In this document: piece by piece, positions 36,087-47,718 of the stretch
Numbering within the stretch: position 1 is the first letter of the stretch
How the letters are laid out: each line of letters begins with the position of its first letter
Origin: Hsuehochloa calcarea
Taxonomy: Eukaryota; Streptophyta; Magnoliopsida; Poales; Poaceae
Reading direction: 5' to 3'
DNA length: 64,000 bases
NCBI GenBank assembly: GCA_036346395.1
Contig: CM070613.1
Span: forward strand, 22,872,818-22,936,817
Notes under the pieces: generated by a model
The model's input: the letters and a program-made list of their open reading frames with translations, nothing else
Databases searched by the model: none
Told to the model about the DNA's origin: nothing
Made by a program: the position numbers and the translations under genes

Positions 36087-37330
36087 TCACGTGGGTCTCA
36101 AACCCATCTCCCTCGATGCATTGTCTATTACATTCCATGATAAACCCTTTATGAAGGGATCTGCCAGATTCCTAACTGTTTGGATATAATCCAAAGCTAT
36201 TACTCCGGAGTTTCTCATTTTCCTGACAGACTTCAGTCTCGTCTTCACATGTCTTGATGCTTTCATATTATCCTTAGAACTGTTCACCTTGACAATCACA
36301 GTTTGATTGTCACAGTTCATCAGAATAGCCGGTACCGATTTTTCAACCACCGACAAATCCATCAAGAGCTCACAAAGCCATTTGGCTTCACAAGTGGTAG
36401 TATCTAATGTTGTGAGTTCTGCTTCCATTGTTGACCTCGTTAAGATGGTCTGCTTGCAAGACTTCCATGAAACAGCGCCACCTCCAAGTGTGAAGACATG
36501 TCCACCTGTGGCCTTAATCTCATCAGCATCAGATATCCAGTTTGAATCGCTATAACCCTCCAAAGACAGGATACGGTATAGTGAATGCCATAGCTCATAG
36601 TACCCTTTAGATAGAGCATTACCCTCTCAAGAGCATGCCAATGATCATCTTCCAGATTGGAAACAAAACGGCTTAGTTTGCTCACAGCAAACGAGATGTC
36701 AGGCCTGGTAACGTTAGCTAAATACATGAGTGAACCAATTATCTGAGAATATCTCAATTGGTCTCTAGATATTCTCCGATTCTTCTTAAGCAACACGCCA
36801 TGATCATAAGGTGTTGGAGAGGATTTGTAGTCGCTATAACCAAAACGACTCAGAACCTTTTCCATATAATGAGTTTGCAATAATGTAATTTCACCATCAT
36901 CACCTCTCAACAGCTTAATATTCAAGATAACATCAGCTACTCCCAGATCTTTCATCTCAAAATTATGAGATAAGAAATTCTTGACCTCCTTAATCACATT
37001 AAGGTTGGTCCCAAAGATCAGCATGTCATCAACATACAGACATAAAATAACTCTCTCGCCCCCACCATGGCGATAATACACACATCTGTCAGCTTCATTC
37101 ACAATAAAGCCCGCAGATGTTAAAATTCTGTTGAACTTTTTATGCCACTGCTTAGGTGCTTGTTTAAGACCATATAAAGATTTTAACAACTTGCACACCT
37201 TTCCTTCTTGACCATTTACTACAAATCCATCTGGCTGTTCCATGTAAATTTCTTCGTCCAACGCTCCATTTAGAAAAGCCGTCTTAACGTCCATCTGATG
37301 AATGAGAAGACCGTGTGAGGCAGCCAGAGA
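36087..37330 (-). pseudogene. Copia-D reverse transcriptase and RNase H
   Basis: The open frame 37294-36440 contains MDVKTAFLNGALDEEIYMEQ, KSLYGLKQAPKQWHKKF, VILCLYVDDMLIFG (catalytic YVDD) and GSLMYLANVTRPDIS. A frameshift near 36500 leads to 36563-36087, with YSDSNWISDADEIKATGG, STMEAELTTLDTTTCEAKWL and the usual RNase H end. It is the best preserved pol in the window, but it also has a stop near 37338 and that frameshift. Confidence 0.85.
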
Positions 37331-38580
37331 TAGTAGTACTTAAATAGTGGTCAATCTAGCTACAGGTGAATAAGTATCAAAGAAATCTTCGCCTTCCTTT
37401 TGGGTGTAACCCTTGGCCACATGCTGTGTCTTGTACTTCTCGATAGTACCATCAGGCCTAAGCTTCTTTTTGAATACCCACTTACATACTACAGGTTTAC
37501 AACCATAAGTATGCTCAGTGATCTCCCAAGTTCCATTAGAGATAATGGAATTTATTTCACTACGGACTGCTTCCTTCCAGTATTCCGCATCTGAAGAAGC
37601 ATATGCTTTAGAAATGGTACTTGGAGTATCATCCACAAGGTACACAATGAAATCAGGACCAAAAGACTTTGTAGTCCTTTGTCTTTTACTCTTCCTCGGA
37701 GTTTCATTGTCTTCCTCCTCATGAATTTGCTCAGGGGTTTGCTCAAAATATTCCATTTGAAAGACAGATTCAAGAGTTGTACCAGGCTCCTAACTCGATG
37801 AACTAGGCATATCTTTCATAAAAAAAAAATCCTCAAAGAATGTAGCATCTCTGGACTCCATAATTGTACTAACATACACGTCAGGTACTCCAGATTTTAC
37901 CACTAGAAATCTATATCTAATGGTATAGTGAGCATAGCCTAGAAAGATGCAATCCACGATTTTTGGTCCAAGCTTACGCTTTTTGGGAATTGGCACATTG
38001 ACTTTTGCCAAACAACCCCAAGTGCGCAAGTATGAAAGTGACAGTCATTTCTTCTCCCTTTGTTCATATGGGGTTATCTCTTTATTCTTTGTGGGAATCC
38101 TGTTTAGGACATGGCATGAAGTCAATATAGCCTCCCCCCACCATGCTTTGGAAAGACCCACTGTGTCTAACACGACGTTAACTAAATTAGTTAGAATGCG
38201 GTTCTTTCTTTCAGCAACCCTGTTTGACTGGGGTGAATAGGGAGGTATCCTCTCATAGATTATATATTTATATCATGTTCCTCACAGAATAAATTAAACT
38301 AATTAGAAAAGTACTCGCCGCTACAATCAAACCTAACCCTTTTGATTTCCCTTTCATGTTGGTTCTCAGTTTCTGCCTTATAGATTTTAAAGTAGTGAAG
38401 AGGTTCATCTTTAGTTTTCAAAAGATACACATAGCAGAACCTAGTGGAGTCATCAATCAAAGTCATGAAATATCTCTTACCACCTTTTGTCAACACACCA
38501 TTCATCTCACACAGATATGAATGTATGAGTTCTAATGGTGACAAGTTTCTTACCTCTGCGGCCTTATGAGGCTTACGAGG
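37331..38580 (-). pseudogene. Copia-D integrase and reverse transcriptase start
   Basis: The start of reverse transcriptase (WKEAVRSEINSIISNGTWEI, CKWVFKKKLRPDGTIEKYK, EGEDFFDTYSPVARLTTI) is at 37756-37340. The integrase end (LRTWGCLAKVNVPIPKKRKL, DCIFLGYA) is at 38029-37790. The core start (YFMTLIDDSTRFCYVYLL) is at 38544-38299. A degraded stretch at 38030-38290 holds the rest of the core. Confidence 0.75.
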
Positions 38581-38589
38581 CTGCTTTGA

Positions 38590-39885
38590 TTACACACAAA
38601 CTTGACACTTAGAACCTTTGGCAAGGGTGAATTTCGGGATTAACTCTAAACTGGCTAACCGCGTCATGCAACCAAAATTTATGTGACAAAGTCGTGAATG
38701 CCGAATAGTAGTCTCATTACCACTGCAAACATGGTTCACAACATTACTACGTAAATCTGAAAGAAATAGGCGGAACAAGCCTCCGCATACATAGTATTTA
38801 CCAACAAATTGTCCACACTTGGACACTACAAATTTATTGGACTCAAATACCAGTCTAAAGCTATCTCTACACTGAAGAGATGCGCTGACGAGATTCCTAT
38901 TGATAGATGGCACATAATGCACGTTCTTTAGTTGCACAATCTTCCCTGAAGTAAACTTCAGATCGACCGTGCCAACACTATAAACAGTGACATGTGACCC
39001 ATTCCCCATTAGAACGACTAAATCCTGAGTGACCTGGTAAGAAGAGAATAATAAAATATCAGCACACACATGTATATTAGCACCAGTGTCTATCCACCAA
39101 TCGGTAGATTGACATATATAAAGAACAGTAGGTAAATTACCATACCCTGATGTTCCCGTCTCAGTGGTACCAACAACAATATTAGCAGACTTGGAATTCT
39201 GCCCTTGCTGATTCTTCCCACCCTTGCGTTGGCTGCAATCCTTGGCCCAATGACTAGGTTCGCCACACATAAAGCAAATGCCATCCTTTGTGTTCTTCTT
39301 CTTCTTCTTGAAGCTAGTTGTTTGTGCAGTCTTGTTATTGCCTTTGAACTTTTGAGCTTAGCCATTCTTCTTCTGCACCACATTGGCACTAGAATGTCTC
39401 CCATTACCTCTAGTGTGTGTATCTTTTACCCTCGCCTTCTCTTCAACATCAAGAGACCCAATGAGATTTTCAACAGAAAACTCTTATCTCTTGTGTTTCA
39501 GAGAAGTAGCAAAATTCCTCCAAGAAGTAGGAAGCTTGGCAATAATGCCTTCCGCGATAAACTTGTCCGGTAACACACACTTGAAGTGCTCAAGTTCTGT
39601 GGCCATGGATTGTATCTCATGAGGCTGTTCAGCTACAGAATGGCCATCAACCATTCTATAGTCATGGTATTACTCCATGAGATACAATTCACTGCCTGCA
39701 TCCGAAACAACAAACTTGGCCTCGAGTGCATCCCACATCTCTTTCCCAGTTTAATCACCATGTATGCATCAACTAACTTCTCACCAAGAACGCTAACCAT
39801 GACACCTTTAAAGAGGTTATCAGCAGCCTCGAACGCTTGCTCCTGTTCAGGAGTACGTGTTCCTTCAGGTTTGTCATTTGCCATT
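38590..39885 (-). pseudogene. Copia-D gag and protease
   Basis: The open frame 39270-38590 starts inside the zinc knuckle (CGEPSHWAKDC). It continues with the protease active site WWIDTGANIHVCAD, the GNGSHVTVYSVGTV stretch and GAG-pre-integrase words (RHSRLCHINFGCMTRL). Upstream gag at 39905-39600 starts MANDKPEGT and is frameshifted before 39404-39280. The protease motif DTGA is intact. Confidence 0.8.
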
Positions 39886-41514
39886 TGAGATGGATTTGAA
39901 TACAAATGCCTATTGTTTAGAACGCAACATGATGTCTACTTGTTTATCCTGTACCAGTAAACAGAGTAGTGTAGTTGAAGCATGGAAGGCACTAAGAATT
40001 TTCTCTCCCAAATTTGAACAACTTGATCTAGCTCGTTCCTTTCATATTTTGTCCATGTGCTTCGAAAAGTCGAGTATGACTTTTTCTCATGGGAGGGAGA
40101 ATGATGTGAATGAAGGTACAGCAATGTATATATCAAATACATCCTACGGTTGCAGTTGTGTTACTTATTTTGTGCAAAACACGCGAATGACACAACAATT
40201 GATTCGTACATATATCACGTATATACGTTGTTCTCTTTGTTTAGTACATGTTCAGCAAATCATCATGCACTACACGGAAGTTGTTTGGATGATAAATACA
40301 TATACCATGCATATACGTTGTTTTCTTTGTGTAGCACAATTTCAGGCTATCAAAAGCCGAGGACGACTTTTTTTGAAGAAAGGGAGGATGATGAGGATAC
40401 CCCGACTACTTATGAGGCAGTTTATGAAGCAAGAGTTACACTTCTCAAACAACAGGTGCAATTGTTTCTTAATCTTTGTGTTTTCTGTGAGAATTGAACA
40501 TTACGTAAAAGCAATACTTTGTGCATTCTCAGGTTCGACAAACTTAAAGTCTTTGGAACCGAGAGGGAGAACGGAGCCAAAGCAATAGAGGAGCACAAGG
40601 AGGAGGGTAACCATATTTGTTGCCTAGTGACGAAGAACAAGAAGGTCAAAGCGGTTAGGAAGGAGAAAGTCAAGCAGCCCATGCCGATCAAGGAGGAAAG
40701 AAGCCCGTGCGATGGGAGAGAAAAAGGGGAAGAAGCCCAAGAACTTAAAGCTCAAGTTTTGGATAAGATTTTCAAGCCCAATTCAGATCTCCCACAATCC
40801 CAACCGAAATCAAATTCGGAATCAACTCATAATCAAATTCGGATTCGGAATCAGCATCAAATTCAGATTCGGAATCAGCCTCACAGTCCGGAGTAAAACG
40901 GTCATAACTTTCACAAACAGAGTCCGATTTGGGTGTTCTTGGGCTTGTTGGAAAGATACCTTCAAGCCCGATCCAACGGATCCATTCTCACTCCAAAATT
41001 CCTCTTGTATCAAAAGATATGACCGAAACAAGATAACAGTTGTAAAATTAGAGTTTCCCTTTTATTTTAGATTGAGTCCGAATTGGAGTAGGAGTTCTAA
41101 TTCCGAATTAGAGTAGGAGTAGGGCCTCTTGGACAGCCATAAGGAGGAGAAGGGGCACTATATATTGAGGTTTAGACCCCCATTGTAACCTCAGACCAGT
41201 TTATGCATAAGAATAGAAACGTAGCTATTACTTGTTCTTTCGAAACTAGAGTTCATGCGAGGACTTTGAGAGAGGACTAGGCGATCCGTTGATTTGTTCT
41301 GTAACTCAAGGTGAAGCCGTCGTTCCATTGGGAATTGGGGACTTGGCGTTCGTCGTTTGTGGTCTCGCGACGAACAACTATCCGGTGTGTTTTGGGCGTT
41401 TTCCAAAGAGTTGAGGGTTCGTGCATTGGCGCGAGTGTTCAGCTAGCGACATCGTCTACTTCATATCATTTATCCACGGTTCCTCACTGAGAAGATCGGG
41501 CATCCCCCGTATCA
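39886..41514 (+). repeat. Gypsy-C left LTR
   Basis: It begins TGAGATGGATTTG and ends CCCCCGTATCA. Inside are tandem ATTCGGATTCGGAATCAGC words at about 40800-40880. Open frames within it, also found in the other copies, are LTR sequence and not genes. Confidence 0.9.
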
Positions 41515-42809
41515 TATAGTATCAGATTCTAGGTTTACTCGGGAGAGCTTTTTTACCCTTAGTTTAGATTCGTTTTTCTGTCCTATAGTCCATTAAACCG
41601 AAAATTGCAACACAAAAATTCCAAACCCCAGTTTCAATATGTTATTTCTTGTGATTTTTGTTAGGTTTTAGTCCATTAGAATTTTTTTTGTTTAGTGCTG
41701 ATCTAAGTGTTTCCTTTGCGTACCTTGTTCCTTGTCTCCTTCCTAAAAACAAAAAATCCAAAAATCAAATTCGGTCCCTCACTCAATTTTCATTAAACCG
41801 AGTTCAATTGGTACACTGTTTTGTAAATTGGTTGTAACTTTTGCTTCCGAACTCCGTTTGAAGTACTCTTTGATTCGTTGGAAAGCTTACAACGCGATCT
41901 CAAACTTTCCTATTTTGGTCAAATCCAAATTCGGCAGTCGTTCGAGCCTACAAGTTTCTTAAGTATTGCAATTCTTGAGAAGCTTCACTTATATCCTTTC
42001 ATCTTGTGATACTAGCTTTTGATATTGTATTAGGGCTGCTTATTGAACATTGTTTACAACTTACTGAATTGTTGTGCTTATGCACTCACAAGGGTAGCAA
42101 AACACTTTCGGCCATTGAGAAAAGAAGGAAAAAAAAGGCAGCCGCACAATAGCAAGTGCCACGGCATTGAGAAAAAAAAAGAGTATAAAAAAACTGAGAG
42201 CAAAAACATAATTTTTGCGAAAGAAAAGAGAGGAAGAAAAAAAAAATTCTTTTGTTGATTGCTACAATATCATGCATTTTATTGGTTGCTACAGTACCAG
42301 CCCATCATTATTTTAGATTGTGTAGACATTTTTTTTCTTTGAGCAATCTTGTGCCCTACTATTTTCAATTGCAATTGGCTAGCGTCTTTCTTAGTACTTG
42401 GTGCAAAACGAGCTTGCTTGATCTCATTTTCAGATCTCTTCTCGCTAGCTCATTCATTTGTTTGCATTGAGTCACATTTGTCTTTGCGTGTGCGTTCATC
42501 CTCTTCGCTTACACCTTTTGGATCAGCACATAGGCAAAAGAATCTAGCTTGGATCATTACTTAGCTTTACAACAATTTGAATATCAGTTTGCATAGGTTA
42601 TACACATACCTTACCAAGCTCCACCTACACCCGTTCGTGTACTACCTTTACTCTTGGTTACGCTCATACATTACCGGGTTGAGGTCGTTCGCTATCACAA
42701 GTGTCGTTTTGCAGTCCTTGATTCACTTTGGAACGGTAAGCTTGTCTTGTTTTCAGGACAGTGAGTTGCAAGCGTAGAGAGAGACGTTTGTTATTTGTGA
42801 GTTGTTGCC
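41515..42809. other. Gypsy-C leader
   Basis: A primer-binding-like site starts at about 41515. The rest is noncoding, including an A-rich stretch at 42110-42250. No gene is supported. Confidence 0.6.
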
Positions 42810-44720
42810 ATGTCAGGTCATCAGGAGGATCTACCGGTTACATGGATGGAGTATACTCGCTTGCGTAGGATGCTACAAAAGCAACTTCTTGATCGTGATA
42901 ATGGTGTGCGCGGTGAGCTTGGGGCCGTTCGGTATAAATTGAACAACCTCGGGGAGGAGGTTACGCAGCTACGTACGGACATCAACAACAACTTCTTGGA
43001 GCTGCGCGCCATGTTCAACCACCCCAACATGCATCGTAAGGATTTTGTCACTAAGCCCAAATTTTCTATCCCTATATTTTCAGGTAATGCAGATGTGGAA
43101 GAATACCTTAATTGGGAGCTTGAAATTGATACGCTATTTCGGATGCACAACTATTCCAATGAGAGGAAGCTCTTACTTGCGTCCAACGGTTTGGTTGATT
43201 ATGCCACACATTGGTGGGAGCGATTTGTTCGTAAGCGTATGGAGCGCCATGAATTGCCGACTATCACCTGGGAGCAGATGAAACAGCATTTGCGTGCACG
43301 TTTTGTACCTTACCACTACAAGTGTTCCCTAGTGGAAAAGTTGACAGTGCTACGACAAGGTTTGAAGTCCACTTGTGTGACACAAGAGAAGGAGACCGAG
43401 CATGGGATTTTCCCTTCAGTCCTGGCTTCATGTAGTATTGCTCCATTGCTTCATGAAGAGATTGTGGTTACTCGTGATTCCTCCATTGCTGACCCACAAT
43501 CTTTGGTGGATGCGAGGTATCCAAACCCATGTGAGAATGAAAGCCACATAGCCGAAGCCAAATTGAGTGAGAATGATACAGAGAGTGAGCTGTGTGATTC
43601 CACCGTATATGAGGTTGAGAACATCTCCATTGAGTGTGAGAGAGATACACCAACAGAAAAGAGGAAAGTAGATGATAGCCAAAGTGACGTTGTAGATGAT
43701 AGCCAAAGTGACGTTACTGCTAAAATTAATGATTTACTCGCTACTTCTAGTGTTGTTTCTCACATTGTGCAGGTTGATATTAAAAAAGTTGAGTTGACTG
43801 TTCAACAACCAGCACCGTTGGAAGTAAAAGACGCGGAGATAACCACGGTTGTGGATGGAATACTTGCTGCCCCGTGGTTTCACGATGACAATTTGATACC
43901 TACAACACCTGCAATAATAGAGGAGGACGTTAAAGGTAACAATAATGGTGTTGAATTGAATATTCATCACACCGAAGTACGTAAGAGTGAGAACTCTAAT
44001 GTTCCCTTGAATATTCTATGTTCTAAAATTTCTTCGCTCAATTTACATAATCTGCAATTGATTACTCATAAGGATGTTCCTACTAGCATATCTCTTAATG
44101 ATTCTTTATACTATATCATGTTCGATGATCCTAGAGAGCTATCTAGTGTGATTGAAAACCTTGTTGATGTTTCATGTTTAAAATCACTAGTTAGTCCTTC
44201 TGCCTACACATATACATTCAATTTGATTGGAGATTATGGTGTAGATGACAAGTTCTATGTTTATCGAATGTGCATTGCTTGTTATAATTTTGCTGATTTT
44301 AAATTGTATATTTTACGCAAACAATCTATTGAGCAATGTCGCGGTCACTTTGAGATGGATTTGAATACAAGTGCCTATTGTTCAGAACGCAACATGATGC
44401 CTACTTGTTTATCCTGTACCAGTAAACAGAGTAATGTAGTTGAAGCATGGAAGGCACTAAGAATTTTCTCTCCCAAATTTGAACAACTTGATCTAGCTCG
44501 TTCCTTTCATATTTTGTCCATGTGCTTAGAAAAGTCGAGTATGACTTTTTCTCATGGGAGGGAGAATGATGTGAATGAAGGTACAACAATGTATATATCA
44601 AATACATCCTACGGTTGCAGTTGTGTTACTTATTTTGTGCAAAACACGCGAATGACACAACAATTGATTCGTACATATATCACGTATATACGTTGTTCTC
44701 TTTGTTTAGTACATGTTTAG
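42810..44720 (+). CDS. Gypsy-type gag protein, reading into the 3' LTR
   Basis: This is one uninterrupted frame of 636 residues. Residues about 35-75 are coiled-coil-like (NLGEEVTQLRTDINNNFLEL). Residues about 80-195 form a retrotransposon gag domain (KPKFSIPIFSGNADVEEYLN, HWWERFVRKRM, WEQMKQHLRARFVP). The usual run-on after the gag core is disturbed at STCVTQEKE, and residues 200-500 are acidic, low complexity and hold a direct repeat VDDSQSDVVDDSQSDV. No zinc knuckle, protease or polymerase follows. The last ~120 residues are encoded by the right LTR (from 44351), with the stop at 44718-44720. Gag would form particles and depend on enzymes of a related autonomous element. An intact frame and similar LTRs suggest recent activity. 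Confidence 0.75.
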   Translation: MSGHQEDLPVTWMEYTRLRRMLQKQLLDRDNGVRGELGAVRYKLNNLGEEVTQLRTDINNNFLELRAMFNHPNMHRKDFVTKPKFSIPIFSGNADVEEYLNWELEIDTLFRMHNYSNERKLLLASNGLVDYATHWWERFVRKRMERHELPTITWEQMKQHLRARFVPYHYKCSLVEKLTVLRQGLKSTCVTQEKETEHGIFPSVLASCSIAPLLHEEIVVTRDSSIADPQSLVDARYPNPCENESHIAEAKLSENDTESELCDSTVYEVENISIECERDTPTEKRKVDDSQSDVVDDSQSDVTAKINDLLATSSVVSHIVQVDIKKVELTVQQPAPLEVKDAEITTVVDGILAAPWFHDDNLIPTTPAIIEEDVKGNNNGVELNIHHTEVRKSENSNVPLNILCSKISSLNLHNLQLITHKDVPTSISLNDSLYYIMFDDPRELSSVIENLVDVSCLKSLVSPSAYTYTFNLIGDYGVDDKFYVYRMCIACYNFADFKLYILRKQSIEQCRGHFEMDLNTSAYCSERNMMPTCLSCTSKQSNVVEAWKALRIFSPKFEQLDLARSFHILSMCLEKSSMTFSHGRENDVNEGTTMYISNTSYGCSCVTYFVQNTRMTQQLIRTYITYIRCSLCLVHV

Positions 44721-45979
44721 CAAATCATCATGCACTACACGGAAGTTGTTTGGATGATAAATACATATACCATGCATATACGTTGTTTTCTTTGTGTAGC
44801 ACAATTTCAGGCTATCAAAAGCTGAGGACGGCTTTTTTTGAAGAAAGGGAGGATGATGAGGATACCCCGACTACTTATGAGGCTGTTTATGAAGCAAGAG
44901 TTACACTTCTCAAACAACAGGTGCAATTATTTCTTAATCTTTGTGTTTTCTGTGAGAATTGGACACTACGTAAAAGCAATACTTTGTGCATTATCAGGTT
45001 CGACAAGCTTAAAGTCTTTGGAACCGAGAGGGAGGACGGAGCCAAAGCAATAGAGGAGCACAAGGAGGAGGGTAACCATATTTGTTGCCTAGTGACGAAG
45101 AACAAGAAGGTCAAAGCGGTTGGGAAGGAGAAAGTCAAGCAGCCCATGCCGATCAAGGAGGAAAGAAGCCCGTGTGATGGGAGAGAAAACGGGGAAGAAG
45201 CCCAAGAACTTAAAGCTCAAGTTTTGGATAATATTTTTAAGCCTAATTCAGATCTCCCACAACCCTAACCGAAATCAAATTCGGAATCAACTCATAATCA
45301 AATTCGGATTCGGAATCAGCGTCAAATTCGGATTCGGAATCAGCAGCACAGTCCAGAGTAAAACGGTCATAACTTTCACAAACAGAGTCCGATTTGGGTG
45401 TTCCTGGGCTTGTTGGAAAGATAACTTCAAACCCGATCCAACGGATCCTCTCTCACTCCAAAATTCCTCTTGCATCAAAAGATATGACCGAAACAAGATA
45501 ACAGTTGTAAAATTAGAGTTTCCCTTTTATTTTAGATTGAGTCGGAATTGGAGTAGGAGTTCTAATTCCGAATTAGAGTAGGAGTAGGGTCTCTTGGCCA
45601 GCCATGAGGAGGAGAAGGGGCACTATATATTGAGGGTTAGACCCCCATTGTAACCTCAGACCAGTTTATGCATAAGAATAGAAACGTAGCTATTGTTTGT
45701 TCTTTCGAAACCAGAGTTCATGCGAGGACTTTGAGAGAGGACTAGGCGATCCGTTGATTTGTTCTGCAACTCAAGGTCAAGCCGTCGTTCCATTGGGAAT
45801 TGGGGACTTAGCGTTTGTCGTTTGTGGTCTCGCGACGAACAACTATCCGGTGTGTTTTGGGCATTTTCCAAAGAGTTGAGGGTTCGTGCATTGGCGCGAG
45901 TGTTCAGCTAGCGACATCGTCTACTTCATATCATTTATCCACGGTTCCTCGCTGAGTAGATCGGTCATCCCCCGTATCA
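44351..45979 (+). repeat. Gypsy-C right LTR
   Basis: It has the same termini and length as 39886-41514. The right border abuts Copia-B copy 2 at the same base as the fragment at 12190-13383 abuts copy 1. Confidence 0.9.
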
Positions 45980-46475
45980 CATGGCATATATGATAGATCC
46001 AATAGCCGAAGCATATGGAATTCTACTCATTTTGTCTCGCTCATCAGTGACCGTAGGACACTAACTCTTGCTAAGATTAATGCCATGCACCATAGGCACC
46101 AATATACGATTAGCTCGTATCTCTATACGACTAGTCTGGACTCAGTCGTATCACCATACGATCCATGGGCACCAGTTTGGATTTGGTCGTATCACTATAC
46201 GACTAGTTTGGATCTGGTCGTATCACCATACGACTATGTATATATCCTAACTTAATCCAATTAGTCTTTTAGATCTATCTCTATAGATCCTTATACCAAG
46301 AGTATGTGCGGAATCTCCTAAATCTTTCATTGAGAAACTATTTTTTAATGAAGTTTTAATAGATTCAAGCATTAGAATATAATTTTCTACCAATAGTATG
46401 TCATCCACATACAAGATCAGAAACACAAGTTTGCTCCCACTAACCTTCTTGTAAACACAAGGTTCTTCTCATGGC
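45980..46475 (-). pseudogene. Copia-B copy 2 reverse transcriptase, C-terminal part
   Basis: It has the same content as 13384-13880: YVDD region retained, same internal deletion at about 46463-46472, same array. Confidence 0.7.
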
Positions 46476-46669
46476 TTCTAGCCATGACTCAGAGTTTGGG
46501 TCTACCATCGCTTCCACATAAGTTTTAAGCCCATCATTATTCAATAATAAAATATCATGCCCATATATATAGGAAATTAACATGGCCTTTTTAATCTACG
46601 TGGGGCTGATGCCTCATCTACAGGTTCAACAATATTTTGTTCATCCTGTAGAGATTAAGTAGGAGTTAA

Positions 46670-47667
46670 AACATTTTCAGATGGTTCCCAAATTTCTTCG
46701 AGTTTCACTTGCTCCCACTGACTCCTTTGGAAAGAAACTCTTTCTCCAAGAAGACACCATTACGGGCAACAAACACTTCGTTATCAACCCGATTATAAAA
46801 AGAATATCATTTAGTTTCCTTATGATACCACACAAAGAAGCACTTATCGGACTTGGGTATGAGTTTATCAGGCGTCAAACGTTTGACATATATCTCACAA
46901 CCCAAGACTCTTCATGGGCCATATCTCATATGGCATCTTCTCTACAGTTTTTGATGGTACTCTATTTAAAGTGAAAGCAACTGTTTCTAGAGCGTATTCC
47001 CAAAATTGCAATAGAAGATCAGATTGACTCATCATTGATCGAACCATGTCTAACTGTGTTCAATTATGTCGTTCAGACACCCCATTCTATTGAGACGTTC
47101 CTAGCAGAGTGAGTTGTGGAATAATTACACACTTCTTTAGATGGTCACCAAACTTATGGCTCAAATACTCACTTTCACGATTAGATCGTAGATATTTAAT
47201 TGTCTTGCCAAGTTGATTATGGACTTTACACTAAAATTCTATGAACTTTTCAAAGTTGGTGGTCGTGTTCGACCAGTATACAACCAGCTCGTTTCTAAAT
47301 ACGACTAGTCTAGGCCCGGTCGTATCACCATACGACTAGTCTGGATATAGTCGTATCACCATACGACTAGTCCAGACTTGGTCGTAACACCATAATCATT
47401 AGTAAAAGTTATGAAGTACTGAAAACCACCTCTGGTTAGAGTGCTCATTGGTCTGCTTACATCCGAATGTATTACGATCAGTAAATCACTCGCCCTCTCA
47501 CCTCTGGTCGTGAAGGGTGTCTTTGTCATCTTGCCAAGTAAACAAGATTCACATGTTTCAAATGGTTCAAAATCAAATGCGTTTAGAAGACCATCTTTAT
47601 GGAGCTTCATCATGCGCTTCTCATTTATATGACCTAATCGATAATGCCAAATAAAAGTGGGATTCAA
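46670..47667 (-). pseudogene. Copia-B copy 2 integrase
   Basis: The open piece 47667-47356 encodes WHYRLGHINEKRMMKLHKDG and CESCLLGKMTKTPF; the HHCC-type His is kept here (GHIN, against GRIN in copy 1). It then enters palindromic array 2. The rest of the core follows with stops. Confidence 0.7.
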
Positions 47668-47718
47668 TTCATTTGGTCGAAGTCTCTTACCATTTATGTT
47701 TTATATACCATTTATGTT

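Larger units (their letters stand above)
34790..39885 (-). mobile_element. Copia-D element, cut at its gag start
   Basis: This minus-strand Copia has a 3' LTR, RNase H, reverse transcriptase, integrase, protease and gag in the expected order. It stops just upstream of the gag start codon (MANDKPEGTRTPEQ at about 39881) against the Gypsy-C LTR. The 5' leader and 5' LTR are absent. Confidence 0.8.
39886..45979 (+). mobile_element. Gypsy-C, gag-only non-autonomous LTR element
   Basis: The LTRs at 39886-41514 and 44351-45979 are both exactly 1629 bases and nearly identical. The internal region (41515-44350, 2836 bases) has a gag frame but no protease, reverse transcriptase or integrase. After the left LTR, ATAGTATCAGATTC is a primer-binding-like site. 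Flanks (left CCATT in Copia-D, right CATGG in Copia-B) are not a target duplication, so the element is probably a recombinant of two insertions. Confidence 0.85.

Noticed and set aside
40519..41116. Frames repeated at 12325-12985, 40519-41116 and 45120-45581
   Set aside because: They are the same part of the Gypsy-C LTR, not a gene family.
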